Assembly (NCBI RefSeq): GCF_004358325.1
Contig: NZ_CP037940.1
Span: forward strand, 558,001 to 622,000
DNA from: Periweissella cryptocerci
GTDB lineage: Bacteria > Bacillota > Bacilli > Lactobacillales > Lactobacillaceae
Length of the DNA: 64,000 nt
Reading direction: 5' to 3'
Position 1 is the stretch's first letter, and each line of letters begins with the position of its first letter. Below are positions 1 through 9,435 of the stretch, in pieces. The position numbers were made by a program, and so were the translations under genes. The notes beneath the pieces were generated by a model, which was not told the DNA's origin, made no database searches, and saw nothing but the letters and a program-made list of their open reading frames with translations.

Positions 1-2193
1 TTCGGCATGTGGTGGATTAGCTACTCCATTTAAATTACCATCGTCAATTGTAACAAATCCCAGTTCAAAAAACACGGTAATCATAAAATATAGCCGGTTT
101 TTATCAATATTTAGATATTTGGCAATTGTCTCCGTTTGCGCACGAATTGGTAAATCTGTGTGCGTTAACGCATACTTATACAACTTCCCAAATTCTTCTT
201 TACTAGGATTTTTTTCTAAATAAACTTGGTGAGCAGCATAAAATATTGCCGTCAAGCGACTAAAAGTGTGTCCTTGCAAGACACTTAAATCATCAAGTTG
301 CTTAGGTAAATCAACCAATACAGTTAATTGCCCATCCGTTAACACATCCCCAGCAGTCACATCAACTACATGACTACCTTCTGGTAAATAAGCTAGTAAT
401 TGTGTTTTTACTTTTGGATTAAAAAATACATACTGCGCAACCTCTGTAAAAAGTTGAGGTTGGAGCTTATTTGTCCGGCCATCAACAATGGTTAAACCTT
501 CTTGCAAGATGTCTTTAACCATTAACTGAAACGAGGTATTCCCCTTCCAGACATTTTCTTCAATCGAGCCGACAACTTGCACGCCTTGATCATTTGCAAC
601 TAAATCGTTTGCTAAACTTCCTCGGCCAAAGGCAATTGCGTTTAAGTTTGGTTGATTCTCACCGCTCAAGGCAAATTTGAGATGTTTTCCTTCAGCTCCA
701 ATTGCCTTGACGTTACTTAAAGTGGCAGGTTCAAACACGAACAAAGGCTCCGTATTACCATTACCAAATGGTCCTAAACTTTGCAGTTGTCGATATAATG
801 TTGGTGTGACATCACTTGGTGTCATCAAGGTTGCAATTTTTAAAGCTGGCTTTTCTGCATCAGCTAAATCTTGTTGCAGTGCTTCAGCTTCAAAAGCCGT
901 TTGTAAGGCCGACAACTGCTCAACGGCAACAGACATCCCAGCTGCGGCTGCATGCCCACCAAAGGCCACAAACAGCTCACGATGGGCATCAAGCGCCGTA
1001 AATAAATTAAAGGCTGGCACTGAACGGCCAGAGCCCTTCAAGATACCATCTTCTTCGCGCAAAACCAACGTAGGCTTACCGGTTTCTTCAACCACTCGGC
1101 TGGCCACAATTCCCAATACACCTTCATGCCAACCCGCACCGGTAATTACCAATGTCTGGCGCTCTAAGTTCTCTGGTTGCATCGCCTGAGCCATCGCGGC
1201 ATCACCAATACTTGCAACTAGTGCTTGTCGTTCAATATTTAATGTGTCAATTTTTTTAGCTAATTCTGTCGCAACTTCTTCGTCTTGGGTCGTTAAAAGT
1301 TCGACCCCAGTACCAGCATCACCAAGTCGTCCTAAAGCGTTCAACCGTGGTGCTAAACTAAAGCCCACAGTTGTCGCTGTAACTGCATCTTTTTGTACAC
1401 CCGCCACGTCCATCAAGGCTAACAGCCCTGGTCGTTGGGTCTGTTCAATCATCTTTAGACCATAAGTAACCAATGTCCGATTTTCACCAACTAAATCAAC
1501 CAAGTCAGCAATTTCACCAAGCGCCACCAGGTCTAACATTTCTTGGGGGATTTCTTCTAGTAAAGCTGTCGCCACCTTAAAAGCAACCCCGACACCCGAT
1601 AGTTCACCAAATGGATACGTACCTTCAGGATGCCGTGGATGCACAATCGCATACGCATCGGGTAATGTTTCAGGCAATTCGTGGTGATCAGTAACTACGA
1701 CATCTACCCCAAGTTCTTTAGCTCGAGCGATGGCCGCATGTCCCGCGACCCCATTATCAACCGTAACGATCAATTGCGTGCCTTCACCAATTAAACGTTC
1801 ATATGCTTCAACATTTGGCCCGTATCCATCATTAAATCGGTTAGGCACATAATAATTAACGTCCGCACCAACCATTTCCAGCGTTTCATACATCAACGCC
1901 GTACTCGTCAATCCATCGGTATCATAATCACCATAAACTGTGATTCGTTCACCGTTCATGATTGCTTCGTTAATCCGTGCAACTGCCTTATCCATGTCAT
2001 GTAACAACCATGGATCATTGATTTGTTCCGGACTTGGATTCAAGAATTCGTTTGCTTTCGCCAGTGTGTCATATCCCCGATTAACAAGGACTTTAGCAAT
2101 CACTGGTTCTAGTTGGAGTTCCGTTGTTAAAATTTGGGCGGCAGCTTCATCCGCAACTACCGGACGCTCCCACTTATAACGTGCCTCTATCAT
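1..2193 (-). CDS. recJ: Single-stranded-DNA-specific exonuclease RecJ (3' end cut by window)
   Basis: RecJ degrades single-stranded DNA 5'-3' in recombination and repair in the cytoplasm. The first 731 codons are present and the C-terminus runs off the window edge; family members are usually about 760-790 residues. Reading from the ATG at 2193, the DHH phosphoesterase motifs are visible: GDYDTDG at residues 88-94 (most relatives have DYDADG), TDHH at 168-171, and the DHHA1 motif GGHAAAAG at 412-419. The start overlaps the last 20 nt of rnz, so the two genes are translationally coupled. No frameshift is seen in the part present. Confidence 0.95.
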   Translation of the reverse strand, partial: MIEARYKWERPVVADEAAAQILTTELQLEPVIAKVLVNRGYDTLAKANEFLNPSPEQINDPWLLHDMDKAVARINEAIMNGERITVYGDYDTDGLTSTALMYETLEMVGADVNYYVPNRFNDGYGPNVEAYERLIGEGTQLIVTVDNGVAGHAAIARAKELGVDVVVTDHHELPETLPDAYAIVHPRHPEGTYPFGELSGVGVAFKVATALLEEIPQEMLDLVALGEIADLVDLVGENRTLVTYGLKMIEQTQRPGLLALMDVAGVQKDAVTATTVGFSLAPRLNALGRLGDAGTGVELLTTQDEEVATELAKKIDTLNIERQALVASIGDAAMAQAMQPENLERQTLVITGAGWHEGVLGIVASRVVEETGKPTLVLREEDGILKGSGRSVPAFNLFTALDAHRELFVAFGGHAAAAGMSVAVEQLSALQTAFEAEALQQDLADAEKPALKIATLMTPSDVTPTLYRQLQSLGPFGNGNTEPLFVFEPATLSNVKAIGAEGKHLKFALSGENQPNLNAIAFGRGSLANDLVANDQGVQVVGSIEENVWKGNTSFQLMVKDILQEGLTIVDGRTNKLQPQLFTEVAQYVFFNPKVKTQLLAYLPEGSHVVDVTAGDVLTDGQLTVLVDLPKQLDDLSVLQGHTFSRLTAIFYAAHQVYLEKNPSKEEFGKLYKYALTHTDLPIRAQTETIAKYLNIDKNRLYFMITVFFELGFVTIDDGNLNGVANPPHAE

Positions 2194-3148
2194 CGCTTAC
2201 CTTCGTTTCTTCTACGTGTTCAAATGGAATTTCAATCACTTCAAAATCATGGACAACGTGGACATTTTCAAATTCTTCTCTCGCTTGTTTTTCAAGTTCC
2301 ATGGCTAGTTTACCAACATAACGCGCCGAAATATGCGTCAATAGCAATTTTTTAGCTCCTGCTTGCTTAGCAACTTCAACGGCTTGTAAGTTTGTGGAGT
2401 GATGATGACTGCGCGCTAACTTACCCTCGCCTTTACCATAAGTACTTTCATGCACTAAGACATCAGCGTTTTTCCCCAAAATTACTGAGTTTTGCGTCTT
2501 ACGCGTATCGCCGAGAATTGTCACAATCCGCCCTTTTTGTGGTTGCCCAATAAAGTCCGCACCATTAACTACCCGACCATCTGGTAATGTGACGGTTTCT
2601 CCGCGCTTAAGTTTACCGTAAACAGGACCTGAAGGTATTTGCATGGTCTTTAATTTATCAACTTGTAGTTCACCAGCGTGATCTTTTTCGACAATTCGAT
2701 ACCCATATGATGTAATTCCATGGTCAAGTTTCATTGCTTCAACGGCAAATGTTTTGTCTTCAAAGACAGTCCCTTCATTCGTCAATTCGACATATTCAAT
2801 TGGATATGTCAGGTGTGATTCCGACACACTGAGTGAAGTTTCGATAAAACGCTTAATACCTTTGGGACCATAAATTGTAATTGGCTCGTGTTCATCACTA
2901 CCTTGAAATGAACGTGAACTTAAAAAACCTGGTAAACCAAAAATATGGTCACCATGCAAATGTGTGATAAAAATTTTTTCAACTTTACGTGGACGAATGT
3001 TTGAACGTAAAATTTGATGTTGTGTACCTTCACCAACATCAAACAACCAAACTGCATTCCGCTCATCTAATAAGCGTAAAGCAATTGCGGTAACATTGCG
3101 CGATTTTGCGGGTTGTCCCGCTCCAGTACCTAAAAATTCTAATTGCAT
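2174..3148 (-). CDS. rnz: Ribonuclease Z (tRNA 3'-end endonuclease)
   Basis: RNase Z trims tRNA precursors at the 3' end. The protein is 324 aa, the usual length for the short bacterial form. The metallo-beta-lactamase zinc motif THLHGDH lies at residues 62-68 (H63, H65, D67, H68), and the N-terminus [11 protein letters not shown] is typical. The open frame continues 56 codons upstream, but those residues do not resemble the family, so I place the start at 3148; the ribosome binding site there is weak (GAG about 9 nt upstream). Its end overlaps recJ, an rnz-recJ pairing common in lactobacilli. Confidence 0.92.
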   Translation of the reverse strand: MQLEFLGTGAGQPAKSRNVTAIALRLLDERNAVWLFDVGEGTQHQILRSNIRPRKVEKIFITHLHGDHIFGLPGFLSSRSFQGSDEHEPITIYGPKGIKRFIETSLSVSESHLTYPIEYVELTNEGTVFEDKTFAVEAMKLDHGITSYGYRIVEKDHAGELQVDKLKTMQIPSGPVYGKLKRGETVTLPDGRVVNGADFIGQPQKGRIVTILGDTRKTQNSVILGKNADVLVHESTYGKGEGKLARSHHHSTNLQAVEVAKQAGAKKLLLTHISARYVGKLAMELEKQAREEFENVHVVHDFEVIEIPFEHVEETKVSDDRGTL

Positions 3149-3357
3149 ATTGATTACTCGATTCTTGTTAATAATATTTACTATCGAAATTACGCCCCCA
3201 AACCAGTTTAAACCAATCAAGGAGGGAAATATCAGGAATATTCCATTAATGACAATTCTTTGCGAAGTCGTGTCATTAGTTTCACAATCCATAAGATTGC
3301 ACCTAGCGACTTTCAAAGAGACCTATAAAATAGTAACATAGATACTATCATAATGGG

Positions 3358-3663
3358 ATGGAGCAAATTAAAAAAATGCGTCTAGCTGATTTTTCTTTGT
3401 CGGTAGCAGACCTTGATACCGCGACACAAATTCAATTAAATCGTAATCACCAATTTATCAACGTCACCGACATTCAAATTGATAACCAAAACCTAATTCT
3501 CATTAATACGCCTAACCGTAAAGCCTTAACCCTTACGCAATTTTTTATGCGTACTCAAAATCTTTCACGGAGTATGCGAATTACGACACAAAATACCGAT
3601 AGTATCACCGAGCTCTGGGGTTATCGTGTCTTACCCGAAAACCACAGTATTGCTTTGAAATAA
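3358..3663 (+). CDS. Hypothetical 101-aa protein
   Basis: I do not recognise this protein. It is 101 aa, polar, rich in Asn, Gln and Thr (for example NRNHQF and TQNTDS), and has no signal peptide or membrane segment. It is divergent from rnz-recJ. Its TAA overlaps the first possible ATG of the following lipoprotein gene (TAATG), which suggests one transcript and coupled translation. No clear Shine-Dalgarno is visible; the start is preceded only by TAATGGG. A pairing role with the lipoprotein is inferred from the overlap only. Confidence 0.6.
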   Translation: MEQIKKMRLADFSLSVADLDTATQIQLNRNHQFINVTDIQIDNQNLILINTPNRKALTLTQFFMRTQNLSRSMRITTQNTDSITELWGYRVLPENHSIALK

Positions 3664-3683
3664 TGGAAGGTCAAAAAATAACT

Positions 3684-4526
3684 ATGAAAAAAACTATCAC
3701 CCTCATCCTCGCACTTAGCACCACCCTCATCCTCGTAGCATGTGGGCACACCGATAATAGCACCACAAAAGCAACGAGTTCGAGCATGCACGAATCAAGT
3801 AAAACGATATCTAAGGCTCCTGCAAGTTCAAGTAGTGCTGCAAGCAGTTCCACAACAAGTTCAAGCAAAAAAGCAACCAGCAAATCCCAAAGTAGTGCCA
3901 TTGCAAGTTCAGCAACCGGGAAAAACGGTAGCGGTTCAATGCAAAATAAGCGCACATATCAAGTACCTACCAAGGATAAGCAAAATAAAAATTATAAAGC
4001 TGACGGTAACTTGAATAAAAAAGGTGAGTTCAGCGTTGACCAAGCTGGTACAGTTAATACTCTATATGCGCTAAAAAAACTTAAAACAACGTTAAAAAAC
4101 GGCCCATTGGCATATCGGTTAGTTGATGCCCAAATTATCCAAAACAATCCTAAAACCAAGCAAGCTATCACGATGGCGAACTCCGCGTTAAACACAACCG
4201 ATATCAAGGGTAAATACTACACACTAATGCTCCACTACGACATCACCAATCATAGTGCCAACCGTTTAGGGACTGATGGTGTTTCGACGTTTACAACTAA
4301 TACCGGCTATGGTGTCAACGGCGCTAGCGGTCTCGATAATGACGCTCAGCTCGGCACTAAAGGCCTACCCGCCAATAAAAAAACACGTTCCTTTGCCGTC
4401 TTCTTACTACCCGAGAAAACTGCTAAAAATTTAAAAACTTTCCGTTTAGAATTTAGTGGTGCTTACACCGCTGATGGCGATATGGTAAGTGATTCATCAA
4501 ATTTCATGAACGTTAATTTTAAGTAG
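3684..4526 (+). CDS. Ser-rich lipoprotein with a C-terminal DUF5067/DUF4352-like domain
   Basis: Predicted lipoprotein anchored to the outer face of the membrane. The signal peptide MKKTITLILALSTTLILVAC ends in a lipobox (LVAC-G, Cys about residue 20). A low-complexity Ser/Ala/Thr/Lys linker of about 65 residues would span the wall. The C-terminal 150 residues (GPLAYRLVDAQII onward, with YYTLMLHYDITNHS) look like the extracellular immunoglobulin-like domains called DUF5067 or DUF4352; that family call is from memory. I chose ATG 3684 because GGAAGG precedes it, although the frame is open from 3663. It converges on divIB with a shared terminator. Confidence 0.75.
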   Translation: MKKTITLILALSTTLILVACGHTDNSTTKATSSSMHESSKTISKAPASSSSAASSSTTSSSKKATSKSQSSAIASSATGKNGSGSMQNKRTYQVPTKDKQNKNYKADGNLNKKGEFSVDQAGTVNTLYALKKLKTTLKNGPLAYRLVDAQIIQNNPKTKQAITMANSALNTTDIKGKYYTLMLHYDITNHSANRLGTDGVSTFTTNTGYGVNGASGLDNDAQLGTKGLPANKKTRSFAVFLLPEKTAKNLKTFRLEFSGAYTADGDMVSDSSNFMNVNFK

Positions 4527-4551
4527 CAATCACCGTTAAAAAGTATCGCAT

Positions 4552-4605
4552 AAAAAAAGGAATCCACATCAGCAAACTCTTTGCTGTTGTGGGTTCCTTT
4601 TTTAT
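4552..4605. terminator. Bidirectional intrinsic terminator
   Basis: An inverted repeat (GGAATCCACATCAGCAAA with its near complement TTTGCTGTTGTGGGTTCC) is flanked by A and T runs. It serves both the lipoprotein gene and the convergent divIB, and marks the 3' end of the dcw transcript. Confidence 0.85.
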
Positions 4606-4610
4606 TGATA

Positions 4611-5801
4611 TTAATTACTTTGTTGCGTACTTGAGCTACTGCTTGCACTCGATGCGCTTGAACTACTAGTAGCGCTGCTTGCTTTAGCTGAAGTTTTTTT
4701 AGGAATCTTAGAATACGGATATGAATATGCCCCAACTTGCAGATCAACAATTCCACGTTCCTTCATTTGAGCAGCAATTGAAGGATAGTAAGCCATTTTA
4801 TCGGCGAACGTCGTAATCTTCGCAAACACCTCGTTACCATCATTCATATATATAATGATTCGCTGTGGATTTTGCTTAGTTGGTGCATATTTAATTTCTG
4901 AGACTGCCGTCCGAATTGGTTCATCTAGCGTCGCAAACCCTCGAATAACCTTCTCGAAGTTAGCTCCTTTTTGAAAATTATCATACAATGGAAAACCCGG
5001 TTCTGGATTATTCATTGTTTTATCCAATATTTTCGAGTCACCTAATACCAAATGAAACTTGCCATTAACTAAAATATAACCGGCTTTAATCGATTCTTGC
5101 ACCACTAAATCAACCGTCGTCGGATTCATAACTCGTACATTCAATTCGGCAATTTGGTCATTATTGCGGCGGGCCGTTTTCATGATGCTTTGTTCATGAC
5201 CAAACACACCAAAAACTGACCGATTTTTCTTAATGTCAGTTGCAGAAATGATTTCTTTAGGCGTTAAATCTTCGTTACCAGTGACGTTTATCGTGTGCAC
5301 CATACTAGCTGGACTAATAAACCAGCACATCCCCAGTGTCAAAACCGTTAATAAAACAAGCATTGCGCTTGCTTGGCGTGTTTGCCGTTGCAACGTAAAA
5401 ACTGGTTGTAGCTTTTCACGTTTCGCAAACAACCGTGCGGCGTAATCACGAAATTTAAAATTACGTTCATCGTCAGTGGGTAACGCGATACCCTCCTCGA
5501 TTTCGGCTTCTTTTTCGTCAATGTTTGTTTCAGTTTGCTCATCAACATGACGATGTTTTTTAGTAAACAGCACAATCGGCTCTTCATCTACTGATGTTGG
5601 TTGTGGTTCATCAACTTTGGGTGCTGCTTTTTCTTTTTTGTCATCTTTATCTTTCTTAACAAAAAAAGCATTCGCAGCACTTTGCGCCTTTTTCGCTTCG
5701 GTCTCGATATCTAACCGGCTTGATTGTTTATCTGATAGTTGGAGGACATCCCATGGCGACGGTGGTGTATTTTTCTTGTTTTTTGATTCATGTTTAGCCA
5801 T
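4611..5801 (-). CDS. divIB: Cell division protein DivIB/FtsQ
   Basis: Bitopic divisome protein that forms a complex with FtsL and DivIC at the septum. The product is 396 aa with a long charged cytoplasmic N-terminus (about 143 residues), one membrane segment near residues 144-163, a POTRA domain starting near HTINVTGNEDLTPKEI, and a Ser-rich tail rather than a structured C-terminus. I chose ATG 5801 because AAGGGGG lies just upstream; another ATG at 5825 has no good ribosome binding site. It is the last gene of this dcw run; ftsA and ftsZ, which usually follow, are absent here. Confidence 0.93.
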   Translation of the reverse strand: MAKHESKNKKNTPPSPWDVLQLSDKQSSRLDIETEAKKAQSAANAFFVKKDKDDKKEKAAPKVDEPQPTSVDEEPIVLFTKKHRHVDEQTETNIDEKEAEIEEGIALPTDDERNFKFRDYAARLFAKREKLQPVFTLQRQTRQASAMLVLLTVLTLGMCWFISPASMVHTINVTGNEDLTPKEIISATDIKKNRSVFGVFGHEQSIMKTARRNNDQIAELNVRVMNPTTVDLVVQESIKAGYILVNGKFHLVLGDSKILDKTMNNPEPGFPLYDNFQKGANFEKVIRGFATLDEPIRTAVSEIKYAPTKQNPQRIIIYMNDGNEVFAKITTFADKMAYYPSIAAQMKERGIVDLQVGAYSYPYSKIPKKTSAKASSATSSSSASSASSSSSTQQSN

Positions 5802-5825
5802 CGGGAACCCCCTTCTTTCATTCAC

Positions 5826-6938
5826 TTATTTGGTATTTCGGTCAGCCATTGCTTTACGCATCAAGGCAACTAATTGGTCGGCGGCGTCAAGAACACCTAG
5901 TTTCTTAGACGCTTGTTCCATTTCCAACCGTTTAACATCATCATTCATTAAATCATCCACTACGGCGACCAATTTTTCACCAGTCAAATCTGCTTCAACA
6001 ATCATTTCCGCAGCACCGGCATTCACGAGGCTTTGGGCATTCTTCGTTTGGTGATCAGCAGTAACATATGGACTTGGTACTAAAATTGAAGGTACACCCA
6101 AGGCCGTAATTTCGGCAATACTAGTGGCACCAGCCCGGCCGAGAATAACCGCTACGCGTGGCATTACTTCGGGCATGTTACTGATGTATGGCTTAATTAC
6201 GATATTTTCGCTAACCAAGATATGTGCTTCACTTAATTCAGACAAGACATCATCGTAGCGTTTTTGTCCAGTAACAAACACCACTTGATAGTCCCGCTCG
6301 TTAAAAGCCGGAATTGCTTCAATCGTTGCTTTGTTAATTTTCAAGGCCCCTTGTGAACCACCAAAAATTAACAACGTTGGTTTGTCATTGCGTAACCCAT
6401 ACTCACGCCATTCAAAATGCGAATGCATGTGGGCAACTTCTTGTGCGCGCGGATTCCCAACCATCGTAACTTTATCAGTTGGAAATTGACTACGAGCTGC
6501 TTCAAAGGCAATCCCGATTTCATCAACCCCGTGGCTCAAGAATTTATTTGTCATTCCGACAACTGAATTTTGCTCGTGGATAACCGTTGGTATTCCCATC
6601 CGGTGAGCAGCATACACTACCGCACCACTAACATAGCCACCGAAACCTACCACAACATCTGGGTTAAATTCTTTGATGATTTTTTTAGCTTCACCAACTG
6701 ATTTCAAAAACAAATACATCGTTTTAACGTTATCGAACGAAAGCTTACGCCGGAAACCTTGGATTTCTAATGCTTTAAATTCAATTCCGCGTTGCGGCAC
6801 AATTGATTTTTCCAACCCGCGTTCACTACCAATATAGAGCACTTCTGTATCTGGTTCTTGACGTCTGACTGCATCTACCGCTGCTAAGGCTGGGTAAATA
6901 TGTCCCCCAGTTCCACCGGCACTAACCATTAATCGCAT
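5826..6938 (-). CDS. murG: UDP-GlcNAc:undecaprenyl-PP-MurNAc-pentapeptide GlcNAc transferase
   Basis: MurG adds GlcNAc to lipid I to make lipid II on the inner face of the membrane. It is 370 aa, a normal length. The N-terminal motif [12 protein letters not shown] (from residue 8) and the second-domain GGSQGA and [12 protein letters not shown] segments are typical of this GT28 enzyme. AAGGAGG precedes the ATG. It starts 3 nt after the murD stop and runs directly into divIB, as expected in one dcw operon. Confidence 0.97.
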   Translation of the reverse strand: MRLMVSAGGTGGHIYPALAAVDAVRRQEPDTEVLYIGSERGLEKSIVPQRGIEFKALEIQGFRRKLSFDNVKTMYLFLKSVGEAKKIIKEFNPDVVVGFGGYVSGAVVYAAHRMGIPTVIHEQNSVVGMTNKFLSHGVDEIGIAFEAARSQFPTDKVTMVGNPRAQEVAHMHSHFEWREYGLRNDKPTLLIFGGSQGALKINKATIEAIPAFNERDYQVVFVTGQKRYDDVLSELSEAHILVSENIVIKPYISNMPEVMPRVAVILGRAGATSIAEITALGVPSILVPSPYVTADHQTKNAQSLVNAGAAEMIVEADLTGEKLVAVVDDLMNDDVKRLEMEQASKKLGVLDAADQLVALMRKAMADRNTK

Positions 6939-6941
6939 AAG

Positions 6942-8312
6942 TTAAACCTCCTTTTTTCCAGTAAGCTTTTCAATTGCATCAATATACATTTCGCCACGAG
7001 TTTCAAAGTCTGGGTATTGATCCCAACTTGCTGCAGCAGGGCTTAACAAGATAATATCCCCAGGTTCAGATACTTGCCAAGCTAGTGGTACGCCATCAAC
7101 AACCGTATCCGCAAATTGGATATTTTCAACCCCTGCTTCGCGCACACTCGTCGCGAATTTATCTTTTGTCTCCCCGCTCAAGACTACTGCCTTGACGTGA
7201 GCCTTTAAATTCGCTTCTAAACGCTCATAAGTGTCTCCACGGTCTAATCCGCCAGCCAGTAAGACAACCGGCGCAGAAAACCCATTTAGCGCCATTTCAG
7301 TCGCTTCAATGTCCGTGGCTTTTGAATCATTATAGAACTTACGCCCTTCCGCTTCCAATACAAACTGTGTCCGGTGACGTACGCCGCTGAAAGTTTTTAA
7401 AATTTCAGCAATCATTGCTGTTGAGCGACCATGTAATTTGGCAACGGCAATTGCTGCTAGGGCATTTTCAACATTATGGTCACCGGGGACACCCATTTCA
7501 TCTGCGTTCATAATGAACTCATCACGCCAATACAACTTACCGTCTTGTTCATATGAACCTTCTGTTGATTGACCTAGGCGTGAAAACGGAATGATTTGCG
7601 CGTGTGATTGTTGTGCTAAATTTTGTAATTCTGCGGTATCCCAATTGACGATAAAGTAATCAGCCTCAGTTTGGTTAGCCGTAATTTGCATCTTCGCCGC
7701 AATATAATTTTCACGTGTTTCATGATAATCCAAGTGTGAACTAAAAATATTGTTTAAAACTGCATAATGTGGATGATATGTCTTCGTACCCATTAGTTGA
7801 AATGATGAATTTTCAGCAACCAACGTGTCAGTTGCACTTAATGTTGGTGCAACTTCACTAACTGGAATGCCAATATTACCAGCATAAACAGCAACTCCGG
7901 CCGTTCGTTCTTGCGCTAACATCTTAGTAATTAGCGTCGTGGTCGTCGTTTTACCATTTGAACCAGTAATCGCAACTAGTTCGCCTTCAAATACTTGACT
8001 ACCCAATTCAATTTCAGTAATCACAGGGATTCCTTGTGCCACAGCCGCAACAACTACTGCATTGCGGTAGTTAATGCCGGGATTTTTAACCAAAACATCA
8101 AACCCATCAATCGCTTGTGCACTTTGATCTTGCGTAAATTGCACACCAGCTGCCATTAATTTTTGTGCGGTTGGATTTTCAGTTAAATCATTATTATCTG
8201 AAACTGTAACATGCGCTCCTAAAGTAGTTAACAGCTGCGCAGCTGCGGCTCCTGATCGTGCAAAACCTAGCACGAAGACATTTTTATCAACATAGTTTGC
8301 AATCTTACGCAT
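6942..8312 (-). CDS. murD: UDP-N-acetylmuramoyl-L-alanine:D-glutamate ligase
   Basis: MurD adds D-glutamate to UDP-MurNAc-L-Ala in the cytoplasm. The product is 456 aa. The Mur-ligase ATP-binding motif GSNGKTTT is at residues 117-124, with an N-terminal Rossmann segment (VFVLGFARSG) and the late FYNDSKATD motif. I chose ATG 8312 over the upstream 8330 because GAGGATGAACAG places a ribosome binding site at good spacing. Between mraY and murD lies a 130-nt gap, the longest inside the cluster, with two small hairpins. Confidence 0.97.
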   Translation of the reverse strand: MRKIANYVDKNVFVLGFARSGAAAAQLLTTLGAHVTVSDNNDLTENPTAQKLMAAGVQFTQDQSAQAIDGFDVLVKNPGINYRNAVVVAAVAQGIPVITEIELGSQVFEGELVAITGSNGKTTTTTLITKMLAQERTAGVAVYAGNIGIPVSEVAPTLSATDTLVAENSSFQLMGTKTYHPHYAVLNNIFSSHLDYHETRENYIAAKMQITANQTEADYFIVNWDTAELQNLAQQSHAQIIPFSRLGQSTEGSYEQDGKLYWRDEFIMNADEMGVPGDHNVENALAAIAVAKLHGRSTAMIAEILKTFSGVRHRTQFVLEAEGRKFYNDSKATDIEATEMALNGFSAPVVLLAGGLDRGDTYERLEANLKAHVKAVVLSGETKDKFATSVREAGVENIQFADTVVDGVPLAWQVSEPGDIILLSPAAASWDQYPDFETRGEMYIDAIEKLTGKKEV

Positions 8313-8363
8313 CTGTTCATCCTCTTCCAATACTTAATATTTCACGGCTTCTGAGCTATGTAT

Positions 8364-8408
8364 GACGGTAAACCGTCGTTATTTTATGTACGGCCAGCAA
8401 TGCTGACC
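8364..8408 (-). other. Two short hairpins in the mraY-murD gap
   Basis: The gap holds two self-complementary stretches, GACGGTTTACCGTC and GGTCAGCATTGCTGGCC (read on the minus strand). Neither is followed by a T run, so they are not terminators. They could be RNA processing or stability elements; that is speculation. Confidence 0.4.
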
Positions 8409-8442
8409 AAGTAGTACTTATTTTTTTAATCTGACTAGGTAG

Positions 8443-9411
8443 TTAGATGTACATGTACACAGCAAGTGCACTTCCTAGTAAAGTAATAATCCAAAAGACA
8501 ATATCAATTTTCCATTCTGACCAACCACTCATTTCAAAGTGGTGGTGAATTGGTGACATTTTGAAAATCCGGCGGTGGAACAATTTCCAACTACCAACTT
8601 GTAAGATAACTGACAAAGTTTCAATAATTGGAATAATCCCGATGGCTAACAAACCAAATTCCATGTGTAACAGAATTGAATCCATTGCCAATCCAGCCCC
8701 AAGTGCTAATGATCCTGTATCACCCATAAAAATCTTAGCTGGTTTCTTATTAAACCAGAGGAACGCAATCAATGCCCCAACGATTGAAAAGTTAAAAATC
8801 GCAACATCGAAATTTTTGCTGTTAACCGCAACAATCCCAAATGCTAGGTAACCGATAATTGAAATCCCGGAAACTAACCCATCCAGACCATCGGTTAAGT
8901 TGACCGCGTTTGACCAACCAACCATCCAGATGATGATAAAGAGTAAGTACCACCAACCAAGGTGCCAAATCCCAAATATCGATGCGATATACATTGGAAA
9001 GGCCGGCACATTAAGCAAGACAACAAAGATAATAATCGCACCCAAAGTTTGTAATAAGGCTTTTTGCCAAGCTTTAAAACCTTCATTTTGGTGCTTAAAA
9101 ATCTTAATACTATCATCAAAGGAACCAATCAAACCATAACCTAAGAATACGGCCATCGCCACAATTACTTGCACCGTTAATTGGTGGCTAATTAAGCCAA
9201 TAACCAAGCTACTGATAATACCAGCGAGGATGAATAATATTCCTCCCATTGTTGGTGTCCCTGATTTACTATTGTGCCACTTCGGACCAGCCGTCCGAAT
9301 CATTTGACCCTCTTTTTTCGCACGGAAGTATGCGATTAAAAACGGCATGAAGATAAATGTGATTGCAAAAGCCAAAACTGACGACCAGACAATCATTCCC
9401 GTTTCATTCAT
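8443..9411 (-). CDS. mraY: Phospho-MurNAc-pentapeptide transferase
   Basis: Integral membrane enzyme that loads MurNAc-pentapeptide onto undecaprenyl phosphate to form lipid I. The product is 322 aa with about ten membrane segments. Family signatures present are [17 protein letters not shown] near the N-terminus, NLTDGLDGL in the middle, [11 protein letters not shown], and the C-terminal SPIHHHFE motif. It lies between pbp and murD in the standard dcw order. Confidence 0.97.
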   Translation of the reverse strand: MNETGMIVWSSVLAFAITFIFMPFLIAYFRAKKEGQMIRTAGPKWHNSKSGTPTMGGILFILAGIISSLVIGLISHQLTVQVIVAMAVFLGYGLIGSFDDSIKIFKHQNEGFKAWQKALLQTLGAIIIFVVLLNVPAFPMYIASIFGIWHLGWWYLLFIIIWMVGWSNAVNLTDGLDGLVSGISIIGYLAFGIVAVNSKNFDVAIFNFSIVGALIAFLWFNKKPAKIFMGDTGSLALGAGLAMDSILLHMEFGLLAIGIIPIIETLSVILQVGSWKLFHRRIFKMSPIHHHFEMSGWSEWKIDIVFWIITLLGSALAVYMYI

Positions 9412-9435
9412 CTGCTCACTCCTTTTTACTCTATT

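Noticed and set aside
3149..3316. 56-codon N-terminal extension of rnz
   Set aside because: Extension residues do not match RNase Z; the family start MQLEFLGTG is at 3148.
3671..3955. 94-codon minus-strand frame rich in Leu/Val/Ala opposite the lipoprotein
   Set aside because: It is the antisense of the Ser/Ala/Thr-rich linker; such repeats create long hydrophobic shadow frames.
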